NCBI GenBank assembly: GCA_964398185.1
Contig: CAYNML010000001.1
Coordinates: 1 to 64,000 of the forward strand
Source: Fen-1058 sp964398185
GTDB taxonomy: Bacteria; Chloroflexota; Anaerolineae; Fen-1058
Reading direction: 5' to 3'
Length of the DNA stretch: 64,000 nt
Shown here: piece by piece, positions 1 to 11,190 of the stretch
How positions within the stretch are numbered: the first letter of the stretch is position 1
Layout: every line of letters begins with the position of its first letter
Notes under the pieces: generated by a model
Database searches by the model: none
What the model was told of the DNA's origin: nothing
The model's input: only the letters and a program-made list of their open reading frames with translations
Made by a program: the position numbers and the translations under genes

Positions 1-110
1 CAGTTCTAAGATAAAAAGGAGGAAAGAACGCCCACTCAAGAACCGTTTCGCCCGCCGTTCGTGTTGTTAGTCGATTCCGATGAAATTCAACCCTTCAAGG
101 AGCATAAACC

Positions 111-2030
<1,920 letters not shown>

Positions 2031-2177
2031 TCAAGCGTTTCCCGCCATCCGCCACGCTCGGCAGTTCGTGAGCGCAGCGGATGGCCTTACGGCATAGCAA
2101 CTTCTCCCGCGTGGTGTGTGGTCAAGGCGCCGGCCACACGCCACGCACGGAGATCACTAATCAATGGGGGTGCTGGG

Positions 2178-3182
2178 TTGAAAGGCTACCGACGCTACTT
2201 CCTGAACAAATTGGGGTGGTTTGCGATCACTTTCGTATTTGCCTTCCTGCTGAATTTCACCCTGCCGCGCCTGATGCCCGGCGATCCGGTAGCCGCCATC
2301 GTCGCCCGGCAGGCACAGGGCGTGAGCGATGCCAAAGGGGTCCAGGCGATTGCCCGGCAATACACGGAGCTGTTCGGCACCAACAAACCCATTTGGGAAC
2401 AGTTCGTCATCTATGTTGGCAATGTCTTGCGCGGCGATTTCGGTTTCTCATTTAGCCAGTACCCCAGAACGGTCGCGGAGGTGATCGGAGCCTCCCTGGG
2501 CTGGACGATTATTTTGCAGCTGCCGGCGATCCTGGTCGGTTGGGCGCTGGGGAACATGCTGGGCGCCCTGGCGGCCTATCGGAAGGGCGCTTTCGATAAG
2601 GCCCTGATGCCCGGAGCCCTGTTTCTTAGCAGTTTCCCGCCCTTTGGCATGGCCATCATCCTGCTGGTGGTCTTTGCCGTTTACTTGAAGGTCCTCCCCG
2701 CCTCAGGCGGCTACGGCTTTGACATGATTCCCAGCCTTACCCCCACTTTCATCCAATCGGCCGTCATCCACTACATCTTGCCCTTCTGGTCGATTGTGTT
2801 GATCGCGATCGGCGGCCAGGCCATTGGCATGCGCTCGATGGCCATCTATGAATTGAATGCCGACTACGTCAAATTCAGCCGCTTCATGGGCATCAAAGAT
2901 CGCAAGATTTCAGGTTACGTGTTCCGGAATGCCATGCTGCCGCAGATTACGGGCCTGGCCATCGGGCTGGGAACCATCGTCGGTGGCGCGTTGGTCGCAG
3001 AGATCATCTTTAGTTATCCGGGACTGGGCACCACGCTGTTGAATGCCGTCCTGGGCCAGGATTATCCGCTGATTTCGGCGTCCACCTTGATCATCACGTT
3101 GATGGTGCTGATTGCGAACTTCAGCCTCGAACTCGTGTACGGTTTCATCGATCCGCGCATCAAAGCAACCCAGTCCGATTGA
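2178..3182 (+). CDS. ABC transporter permease, DppB/OppB type
   Basis: Inner-membrane permease of the Dpp/Opp class, 334 residues from the proposed TTG start. TM1 is GWFAITFVFAFLLNFTLPRL, ending in the family's LMPGDPV motif, and further TM segments follow. The cytoplasmic coupling region reads FMGIKDRKISGYVFRNAMLP, and the C-terminus carries EIIFSYPGLGTTLLNAVLGQDYP, typical of DppB. An ATG at 2118 would add 20 basic, non-family residues; TTG at 2178 is preceded by a G-rich possible ribosome site (2166-2172) and starts at the usual point (KGYRRYFLNKLG). It follows the binding-protein gene after 147 bases and precedes the DppC-like gene by 14. Confidence 0.9.
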   Translation: MKGYRRYFLNKLGWFAITFVFAFLLNFTLPRLMPGDPVAAIVARQAQGVSDAKGVQAIARQYTELFGTNKPIWEQFVIYVGNVLRGDFGFSFSQYPRTVAEVIGASLGWTIILQLPAILVGWALGNMLGALAAYRKGAFDKALMPGALFLSSFPPFGMAIILLVVFAVYLKVLPASGGYGFDMIPSLTPTFIQSAVIHYILPFWSIVLIAIGGQAIGMRSMAIYELNADYVKFSRFMGIKDRKISGYVFRNAMLPQITGLAIGLGTIVGGALVAEIIFSYPGLGTTLLNAVLGQDYPLISASTLIITLMVLIANFSLELVYGFIDPRIKATQSD

Positions 3183-3196
3183 GGGTAGACGCTGCC

Positions 3197-4447
3197 ATGA
3201 AACATTCCATCCAACAGGCTTTTCACTCGGGCAAGTTTGTGGCGGGCTTTACCATTTTGATGGTCACATTGTTTGTCGTGTTCGTCTATCCGCTGGTGGT
3301 AAAAGATCCGCCGCTGCAGATCATCGGGCAGGGCACGTTCTTCCCGCCCGGTATTTATCTGAATACGTTCGATGCGGTTAATGCACCCACGTCGTATACC
3401 TTGATCCTCAGTGAGGCTGACGCCAGGCGCGTTACCAATAAGCTGACCCAGGACGACCGGGTGGCCATGAAAGAATGGCTGGTGGCCGACGGAATTCCGG
3501 AAAGCCAGATCGACATCGCCGACGCCAAAGCCCTGTTGACTTTGTGGCAGGACAATTACGACCCCAAAAAACAAATTGAAGGGATGACGCTGGCGAAATC
3601 AAGATACTATCAGCGCGTCAACGCTTCGCTGCAGAGCCTGTTGTCGAACGAAGGGTTGATTATTGCCAAAAAAACCGCTGCCGGTAACCTGGAACAGTCC
3701 GGCACGGTCAAGCCGACCGACTACGTGAATGTGGGCGAGGTGGCCAACGTCCGGGTGCTGCTGCTGGGAACGGACAACTTTGGCCGCGATGTCGCGACTG
3801 AGCTGGTGCAAGCCACCGGGGTCTCGCTGCTAATCGGGTTGATTGCGGGTCTTATCGCGACCTCGATCGGCCTGACGCTGGGGCTGATCTCCGGGTATGT
3901 GGGCGGCCTGGCGGATGACATCATTGTGTTCTTCACCAATCTCTTCACCGTCATCCCCACCATTGTGCTGCTGATTTTGATTTCGTTCAGCATCGGCCAG
4001 GACCAGCGGGGCGCTGTCGTCATCGCCATTGTGATCGGGGTTACGGCCTGGCCCTGGACTACTCGTTCCGTGCGCGCTCAGGTCATGTCGCTGCGCAACC
4101 GTGACCACGTCAATCTGTCCAAACTTTCCGGGCATTCCCTGGTCCGCATTATTGCCACCGACATTCTGCCCTACATCGCCTCCTATGTCGTGATGGCGTT
4201 GATTCTGCAGATATCCTCGGCCATCCTGGCGGAAGCCAGCCTGGCGATTCTGGGACTGGGCCCCCGCACGACGGAAACGCCCACCCTGGGGTTGATGATG
4301 CAGTGGGGTATGATCTACCAGGCGCATATTCTGGGCAAATGGTGGGCGCTCTTCCCGGTGCTCTTCGTTATTGCGATGATCACATTCTCGATGAACCTGA
4401 TGAACACCGGGCTCGATCAAGTCTTTAATCCGGCGTTGCGGGAGTAG
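3197..4447 (+). CDS. ABC transporter permease, DppC/OppC type, with large extracytoplasmic insertion
   Basis: Second permease of the importer, 416 residues, well above the usual 280-320. TM1 (about residues 12-35) is followed by roughly 160 mostly polar residues before the motif LLGTDNFGRDVATELV and the five-helix BPD_transp_1 core, with the coupling segment SKLSGHSLVRIIATDILPYI and the family signature EASLAILGLGP. The extra block should sit outside the membrane, between TM1 and TM2. ATG 3197 is preferred over an in-frame start at 3179 because the latter overlaps the preceding stop region. It is followed almost directly by the first ATPase gene. Confidence 0.9.
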   Translation: MKHSIQQAFHSGKFVAGFTILMVTLFVVFVYPLVVKDPPLQIIGQGTFFPPGIYLNTFDAVNAPTSYTLILSEADARRVTNKLTQDDRVAMKEWLVADGIPESQIDIADAKALLTLWQDNYDPKKQIEGMTLAKSRYYQRVNASLQSLLSNEGLIIAKKTAAGNLEQSGTVKPTDYVNVGEVANVRVLLLGTDNFGRDVATELVQATGVSLLIGLIAGLIATSIGLTLGLISGYVGGLADDIIVFFTNLFTVIPTIVLLILISFSIGQDQRGAVVIAIVIGVTAWPWTTRSVRAQVMSLRNRDHVNLSKLSGHSLVRIIATDILPYIASYVVMALILQISSAILAEASLAILGLGPRTTETPTLGLMMQWGMIYQAHILGKWWALFPVLFVIAMITFSMNLMNTGLDQVFNPALRE

Positions 4448-4456
4448 GTGATTGAC

Positions 4457-5486
4457 ATGCCAGAAGAAACCGTCAAGGAACACAAAGCCTCGGGTGTGAC
4501 GTTGGAAGTCAAGGAACTGACGACGAAATACGTCACCCGCTACAAGGAAGATGTCTACGCTGTTGATCACGTCTCGCTCAAGGTTGAAGCGGGGAAATCA
4601 CTGGGCATCGCCGGCGAATCGGGCTGCGGCAAATCGACCCTGGCCCTCAGCTTGATGGGGTACTACTTCCCCCCGCTGTACTACATGAGCGGCGACATCC
4701 TCATTAACGAGCGGAATATCTCCGGAATGAAGCCGGACGATGTGCGCAAGGTTGTGCTGGGAACGGAAATCGCCTATATCCCGCAAGCCGCCATGAACGC
4801 CCTCAACCCCACCCGGAAGATTAGCAAGTACGTTGAGGATGTAGTCAAGGCGCACGATCCCACCAAGACCAAAGATGAAATCCACAGCATGGCCAAAGCC
4901 TCGTTCGAGCGGCTGGGCCTGCCGGTCAGTGTGCTGGACAAGTACCCTGTGGAACTGTCGGGCGGCATGAAGCAGCGCGCGGTGATTGCGGTGGCCGTCA
5001 TCCTGTGGCCCAAGGTCCTGATTGCCGACGAGCCGACCTCGGCGCTGGACGTGACCTCGCAGAAGATGGTCATCAAGCTGCTCCGGGATCTGATGAAATA
5101 CGAATTCATCGAATCCATGATCTTCATCACGCACGAACTGCCGCTGCTGTTCAACGTCACCGACGATATCATGGTCATGTACGCCGGGCAGATTGTGGAG
5201 CAGGCCCGCGCCACGGACGCCGTCTTTGATCCGCTGCACCCGTACTCCAAAGGCTTGATGGGGTCCATCATCGTACCGGAAAGCGGCCTGCGCAATGTCA
5301 AATTGACGGCCATTCCCGGCGTGCCGCCCAATCTGAAGAAGCCGCCGGCCGGCTGCCGCTTTGCCGAACGCTGCAAATATGTCCGGCCGGAATGCCGGGT
5401 GACGTCTGTCCCCATGGTCGAGGCCGGCCCCGGCCGCGCTTTCCGCTGCATCATCCCTGAAAAGGAACTGAGGGAGATCTATAAAA

Positions 5487-5497
<11 letters not shown>
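4457..5497 (+). CDS. ABC transporter ATP-binding protein, DppD/OppD type
   Basis: ATPase subunit of the importer, 346 residues. It shows Walker A GESGCGKST, Q-loop YIPQAAMNALNP, signature LSGGMKQR, Walker B VLIADEPTSALD and the switch histidine in FITHELP. The C-terminal oligopeptide-transporter extension contains the cysteine cluster CRFAERCKYVRPEC, a site where Opp/Dpp ATPases can carry an iron-sulfur cluster. GTG 4448 directly abuts the previous stop; ATG 4457 has GGAGTAGGTG just upstream and is preferred. It overlaps the next gene by 11 bases. Confidence 0.93.
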
Positions 5498-6299
<802 letters not shown>

Positions 6300-6344
6300 G
6301 GCGCCTCTTCCCGCAAATCTGAAACTGCGCCAAGCAGCTCATAC

Positions 6345-6373
6345 CCGACGCGGTGCGAAGCGCACCGCGTCGG
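6345..6373. terminator. Perfect 13-bp-stem hairpin between importer and mannosidase genes
   Basis: CCGACGCGGTGCG (6345-6357) and its exact complement (6361-6373) enclose a 3-base loop. No T-tract follows on either side, so it could be an RNA-processing or attenuating hairpin rather than a classical terminator. It sits 46 bases after the last importer gene and 37 before the mannosidase start, and could set different expression levels for the two groups. Confidence 0.5.
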
Positions 6374-6409
6374 CGCACTAAGCACCATACTACACATCAG
6401 GACACTATC

Positions 6410-8860
6410 ATGCAGACACAACCCCTGACAGGCCGCTGGCAATTTCGACAAACGGGCGCCCCCGAGTGGCTGGCCGCCACCGTTCCCGGCGGCGTGCACA
6501 CCGATCTGCTGGCCGCCGGCCGCATCCCCGATCCCTTTGTGGGCGACAATGAAAAGCGCGTGCAGTGGGTCGCTGAAAGCGACTGGGAATATCGCCGCGC
6601 GTTCACCGTCGATCCGATCGTGCTCGCCCACGATCAAGTTCATCTCGTGTGCGACGGCCTCGACACGCTGGCCGACGTCTACCTCAACGATCACCTCATC
6701 GCGCACACAGACAACATGTTCCGGCACTATCGCTGGGACGTGAAACCCCTGCTGCGTTCCGGCGAAAATGAATTGCGCGTGGTTTTCCAGTCCCCGGTGG
6801 CCTACGTCACCGCGCAGGAGAAGATTCGCCAGCTGCCCGGCGTCGGCGATTTTGCCATTCGCGGCGGCTCGCACATCCGCAAAGCCAACTGCCACTTCGG
6901 CTGGGACTGGGGCCCCATGCTGCCCGCCATCGGCATCTGGCGCGATATTCGTCTCGAAGCATTTTCGCAGGCGCGCCTGATCGATGTGCAGGTGCGGCAG
7001 CAGCATGATTACGATCGCGTGTCCGTGTCGGCAGAGGCAGCGATCGAGCAGTGGGGCGACGCGCCGTTATCCGTCGCTCTGCGGCTTACGGCGCCCGATG
7101 GTTCCACTCACGCCGTCGACGCCGGTCCTGGTCAAATCCTCGCGCTGCCGGTGGAGCATCCGCAGTTGTGGTGGCCCAACGGCTACGGCGCTCAACCGCT
7201 CTATCAGATCGAAGTCGAACTGCGCCAGGCCGATCAGGTTCTCGATCGCCGCGCTTACGCGATCGGGCTGCGCACCATCGAACTGCGGCAGCAGTTCGAT
7301 CGCTGGGGACAATCCTTCACCTTCGTCGTCAACGGTGTGCCCATCTTCGCCAAAGGCGCCAACTGGATCCCGTCAGACTCCTTCCCCACGCGCATCACCC
7401 GCGCGCAGCTGGAATTTCTCATCGCCTCGGCGGCGCAGGCCAATCACAACATGCTGCGCGTGTGGGGCGGCGGCTATTACGAAGACGAAGCCTTCTACGA
7501 TCTGTGCGATCGCTACGGCCTGCTGGTGTGGCAGGACTTCATGTATGCCTGCGCGGGCTATCCGTTCACCGACGAGGATTTTCTGGCGAACGTGAAAATT
7601 GAATCTGAACAGGTTGTGCAGCGCTTGCGCCACCACGCCTGCCTGGCCCTGTGGTGCGGCAACAACGAGATGGAAAGCGGCTGGGTGTCGTGGAACTGGG
7701 ACACGCCCGCCAACGCCGATCTGAAAGCCGCCGATCAGGAGTTTTTCTACGGCGCCTTGCCGGCCTTGATTGCCGCGCACGATCCCGATCGTCCCTACTG
7801 GCCGAGCTCGCCCTCGTCGGGCCTGCCACACGAGGACCCCAACAGCAACAGCGTGGGCGACAATCACCTGTGGGAAGTGTGGCACGGCCTGAAACCGCTG
7901 GTCTTCTACCGCGAACAATACCCGCGCTTTGCCAGCGAGTTTGGCATGCAGTCCTTGCCCGCGCTGGCCACCGTCGCCACCTACGCCGATCCGTCCGAAT
8001 GGAACATGATGTCGTACCTCATGGAGCATCACCAGCGGCATATGTACGGCAACGGCAAGATCATCGCCTACCTCACGCAGAGCTTCTGTCTGCCCGGTGA
8101 TTTTCCAGCGCTGGTGTACGCCACGCAGATCCTGCAAGCCGAAGCGATGCGGATGGCCGTGGAACACTGGCGGCGCCAGCGCGCGCGGTGCAGCGGCGCG
8201 CTGTACTGGCAGATCAACGACTGCTGGCCGGTGGCGTCGTGGGCCAGCATCGATTACTTTGGCCGCTGGAAGGCGCTGCACTATGCCTCGCGGCGCTTCT
8301 TTGCGCCGGTCCTGCTCTCGGTGGAAGATAACGGTGCGCAGATGGGCGTGTTCGTCACCAACGATCGGCCTGAAGTGTGGCAGGGCGCAGTGCGCTGGTC
8401 GCTGCAAACGCTCAACGGCGAAGTGATCGAAGCGGGTGATGCGCCGGTGGCTGCCGCGCCGCTGGCGACAACGACGGTGCAGGTGCTGGACTTCAGCGCG
8501 CGCCTGAATCTGGACAATCAACGCGAACGGGTGCTGGTCTGTGAACTGTGGCAGGCCGACCAGCGCGCCGCGTTGACGGTCACGCCGTTCGTGCCGGACA
8601 AGCATCTGAAGTTGTCTCATCCGCACCTTGAGACACAGTTGGAACTGAGTGGATCGCAGCTGCGCATTCAAGTGCGCGCTGCCGCGCTGGCGCGGTTTGT
8701 GGAACTGGCTTTCGACGGGGCGGATGTGATCTTCAGCGACAACTATTTCCACCTGCCCGCGCAGACCCCCGTGACGATCACGGCTGCCCTGCCGGAAGGC
8801 TGGACGCTCGATCAGGCGCGGCAGGCGCTGCGGGTGCGATCGCTGCGCGATTCGTATTAG
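6410..8860 (+). CDS. Beta-mannosidase, glycoside hydrolase family 2
   Basis: Exo-acting GH2 glycosidase, 816 residues, predicted to release mannose from non-reducing ends of beta-manno-oligosaccharides. The N-terminal jelly-roll domain has the mannosidase-type segment CHFGWDWGPMLP (about residues 160-172). The catalytic barrel has LWCGNNEMESGW, with the acid/base Glu of the NNE motif near residue 421, and ASEFGMQS, with the nucleophile Glu near residue 509. No signal peptide is seen, so it should act in the cytoplasm on imported oligosaccharides. ATG 6410 begins a segment matching the family N-terminus; an upstream in-frame ATG would add only basic residues. The isomerase and epimerase genes follow 2 bases apart each. 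Confidence 0.92.
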   Translation: MQTQPLTGRWQFRQTGAPEWLAATVPGGVHTDLLAAGRIPDPFVGDNEKRVQWVAESDWEYRRAFTVDPIVLAHDQVHLVCDGLDTLADVYLNDHLIAHTDNMFRHYRWDVKPLLRSGENELRVVFQSPVAYVTAQEKIRQLPGVGDFAIRGGSHIRKANCHFGWDWGPMLPAIGIWRDIRLEAFSQARLIDVQVRQQHDYDRVSVSAEAAIEQWGDAPLSVALRLTAPDGSTHAVDAGPGQILALPVEHPQLWWPNGYGAQPLYQIEVELRQADQVLDRRAYAIGLRTIELRQQFDRWGQSFTFVVNGVPIFAKGANWIPSDSFPTRITRAQLEFLIASAAQANHNMLRVWGGGYYEDEAFYDLCDRYGLLVWQDFMYACAGYPFTDEDFLANVKIESEQVVQRLRHHACLALWCGNNEMESGWVSWNWDTPANADLKAADQEFFYGALPALIAAHDPDRPYWPSSPSSGLPHEDPNSNSVGDNHLWEVWHGLKPLVFYREQYPRFASEFGMQSLPALATVATYADPSEWNMMSYLMEHHQRHMYGNGKIIAYLTQSFCLPGDFPALVYATQILQAEAMRMAVEHWRRQRARCSGALYWQINDCWPVASWASIDYFGRWKALHYASRRFFAPVLLSVEDNGAQMGVFVTNDRPEVWQGAVRWSLQTLNGEVIEAGDAPVAAAPLATTTVQVLDFSARLNLDNQRERVLVCELWQADQRAALTVTPFVPDKHLKLSHPHLETQLELSGSQLRIQVRAAALARFVELAFDGADVIFSDNYFHLPAQTPVTITAALPEGWTLDQARQALRVRSLRDSY

Positions 8861-8862
8861 CC

Positions 8863-9801
8863 ATGAACAACCTACTGCAGCTCACTCCTGAATATCGCGA
8901 CTACGTGTGGGGCGGGCAGCGTCTGCGCCCCGGCACACTGACCGCCGAAGCGTGGATCGTCTACGAAGGCGACCGTATCGCCAACGGCACGCGGCAAGGC
9001 CGGACGTTAGCCGAAGCCGCGCAAGAACTCGGCGCTGATTTGCTGGGCGCAGAGGTCGTGCGCCGCACGGGCACACGCTTCCCGCTGCTGATCAAGATCC
9101 TCGACTGCAACGATTGGTTGTCAGTGCAGGTGCATCCCAACGACCAACAGGCGCGGCAGCTGGAGGGACCGGATCACTTCGGCAAGACCGAGGCATGGCA
9201 CATTCTGGAAGCCGCCGCCGACGCGCAGTTGATCGCGGGCGTAAAAGAGGGCACTGCCGCTGAAGAACTCGCCGCCGCCATTCGCAACGGCGCCATCGTC
9301 GATCACGTGCAGTATCACACGGCGCACACGGGCGACACGATCTTCATGCCCGCCGGCACCTTGCACGCGCTGGGGCCGGGCTTCCTGGTCTATGAAGTGC
9401 AGCAGACCTCCAACCTCACCTATCGCATCTTCGATTGGAACCGGCCAGCCAGCGCCGGCCGCGCGCTGCACATCGAACAGGCAATCGCCGTGACCGATCC
9501 GCAGGGCACGGGCCGCCTCCAGCCGATCGGTGAGCTGCGCCCCGACGATCAACGCCAACTGGTGCAGTGCCCGTACTTCACGCTCGATCTGCTCACGGCG
9601 CACGCGCAGCCCGTAACGCTGGACACGCGCGGCGCCTCCTTCCACGCGATCACCGTGATCGACGGGCAGGGCGCGATCGCGCGCGGTGCGGAGCGCCTCG
9701 CGTTGAATCGATTTGAAACGGTGCTGGTGGCGGCCCAGGCCGGAGCGTATCAGATCTATCCAAGTGGATCGATGCGTGCCCTGAAGGCCAGTGTAGAATA
9801 A
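8863..9801 (+). CDS. manA: Mannose-6-phosphate isomerase, class I
   Basis: Zinc-dependent cupin-fold isomerase linking mannose 6-phosphate to fructose 6-phosphate, 312 residues. The metal-site motif VQVHPNDQQA and the KTEAWHIL segment are both present, followed by the conserved PAGTLHALGPG and YEVQQTSNLTYRIFDWNR stretches. The length fits the short bacterial class (about 300-330). It starts 2 bases after the mannosidase stop and ends 2 before the epimerase start, so the three genes are almost certainly co-transcribed. The role fits mannose released by the mannosidase, although no dedicated mannose kinase gene is adjacent. Confidence 0.92.
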   Translation: MNNLLQLTPEYRDYVWGGQRLRPGTLTAEAWIVYEGDRIANGTRQGRTLAEAAQELGADLLGAEVVRRTGTRFPLLIKILDCNDWLSVQVHPNDQQARQLEGPDHFGKTEAWHILEAAADAQLIAGVKEGTAAEELAAAIRNGAIVDHVQYHTAHTGDTIFMPAGTLHALGPGFLVYEVQQTSNLTYRIFDWNRPASAGRALHIEQAIAVTDPQGTGRLQPIGELRPDDQRQLVQCPYFTLDLLTAHAQPVTLDTRGASFHAITVIDGQGAIARGAERLALNRFETVLVAAQAGAYQIYPSGSMRALKASVE

Positions 9802-9803
9802 TC

Positions 9804-11009
9804 ATGACCGATCTCCGTCAACGCATCGAAGCAGAACTGCGCGGCAACATCCTTCCCTTCTGGATCGAACATACACTTGACGAACAACAGGGCGGCTTTT
9901 ACGGCGCGCTTTCCAACGATCTGGTCGTGCACAACGACGCGCCGCGTTCGGCCGTGCTGACCGCGCGGATTTTGTGGACGTACAGCACGGCCTATCGGCT
10001 GTACGGCGACGCGTCCTATCTGGCGATGGCGCGTCGCGCGTATGACTATCTGATCGGTAAATTTTGGGATCACGATTATGGCGGCGTGTACTGGACGCTC
10101 GATCAGCAGGGCTGCCCGATCAACGATCGCAAGCACATGTACGCGCAGGCCTTTGCGATTTACGGGCTGGCCGAGTTCCATCGGGCCACAGACGATCCGC
10201 CGAGTTTGCAGATCGCGCAGAACCTGTTCGATCTAGTCGAGCAGCACTCGTTCGATCCGATCTATGGCGGCAACGTCGAATGCTGTTCGCGCACGTGGGG
10301 CGCGCTGGACGATATGCGCTTGAGCGCCAGAGAGCCGGTCACGGTGCGTAAATCGATGAACACGCTGCTGCACTTGATGGAAGCCTACACGAATCTGCTG
10401 CGCGTCTGGCCCGACGAGGAGTTGAAAGCCAAGCAGCGCGGCCTGATCGAAATTTTCTTGCAGCACATCGTCGATCCGCAGACGCAGCACTTCAAACTGT
10501 TCTTCGACGACGCGTGGCACTCGCTGGACGATCACCTCTCGCCGGGGCACGACATCGAGGGGAGTTGGCTGCTCGTCGAGGCGGCGCAAGTGCAGGGCAG
10601 TGAAGACCTGCTGGCGCGCACCCATGCCGTGGCCGTGCAGCTGGCCGAGGCCGTGATGAAGTACCTTGCTGACGACGGCGCCATCATCTATGAAGCCACG
10701 CCGCGCGGCGTCGAGAGTTACGAAAAGCACTGGTGGGTGCAGGCTGAAGGGCTGGTGGGCTTCACCAACGCGTATCAACTGTCCGGCCGGGCCGACTTCG
10801 CGCCGATCGCCGATCGGTTGTGGCAGCTGATCGAAACGCGCTTCGTCGATCGCGCGCATGGCGACTGGTTCAAGGTGCTTGATCGGAATTGCCAGCCGCT
10901 CGCGCAGCATCCCAAAGTCGGCCCGTGGGAATGCCCCTATCATCACGCCCGCGCCTGTTTTGAAATGCTGGCCAGACTTCCGAAGTCAACAGAGACGGCG
11001 GAAGTCTAA
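9804..11009 (+). CDS. AGE-family sugar 2-epimerase (cellobiose/mannobiose 2-epimerase or mannose isomerase type)
   Basis: (alpha/alpha)6-barrel epimerase of the N-acylglucosamine 2-epimerase superfamily, 401 residues, starting with the typical ILPFWIEHTLDEQQGGFYG. Conserved segments include YGGVYWTLDQQG, DRKHMYAQAFAIYGLAEF (with a catalytic-site histidine), SMNTLLHLMEAY, HDIEGSWLLVEA, KHWWVQAEGLVGF and KVGPWECPYHHARACFE. These resemble cellobiose/mannobiose 2-epimerases more than N-acetylglucosamine epimerases. In this operon it could convert mannobiose to mannosyl-glucose or act on free mannose; no GH130 phosphorylase is seen nearby, so the substrate stays open. Confidence 0.85.
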   Translation: MTDLRQRIEAELRGNILPFWIEHTLDEQQGGFYGALSNDLVVHNDAPRSAVLTARILWTYSTAYRLYGDASYLAMARRAYDYLIGKFWDHDYGGVYWTLDQQGCPINDRKHMYAQAFAIYGLAEFHRATDDPPSLQIAQNLFDLVEQHSFDPIYGGNVECCSRTWGALDDMRLSAREPVTVRKSMNTLLHLMEAYTNLLRVWPDEELKAKQRGLIEIFLQHIVDPQTQHFKLFFDDAWHSLDDHLSPGHDIEGSWLLVEAAQVQGSEDLLARTHAVAVQLAEAVMKYLADDGAIIYEATPRGVESYEKHWWVQAEGLVGFTNAYQLSGRADFAPIADRLWQLIETRFVDRAHGDWFKVLDRNCQPLAQHPKVGPWECPYHHARACFEMLARLPKSTETAEV

Positions 11010-11090
11010 ACGCCGTTCCGTTAGCGATGCGACGGTCGCGGGCAACGGGACCGTCGCTGAAGACAGATTAGATTTTGGGTTTTCTAAGTA

Positions 11091-11118
11091 GCCGCCGCTT
11101 GTGGCGGCTTTTTGTTTT
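11091..11118 (+). terminator. Rho-independent terminator after the mannose operon
   Basis: GCCGCC (11091-11096) pairs with GGCGGC (11103-11108) and is followed by TTTTTGTTTT. It closes the importer/mannosidase/epimerase block. An in-frame GTG for the next gene falls inside this hairpin and is therefore not the likely start. A TATAAT lies at 11118-11123 immediately downstream and may be the -10 box for the SNF2 gene, although I see no good -35. Confidence 0.85.
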
Positions 11119-11190
11119 ATAATATCATCATGGCAGTTTGTCGCTGGCGAGCGCACGACTGCCCCACCCCGTTCAATTCGGAAAAGCGGC

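Noticed and set aside
7373..8752. 459-codon minus-strand frame opposite the beta-mannosidase
   Set aside because: High-GC antisense artefact; no recognisable motifs and the plus-strand GH2 motifs are intact.
11101..11190. GTG start of the SNF2 gene at 11101
   Set aside because: It lies inside the terminator of the preceding operon; ATG 11191 begins the family-like sequence.
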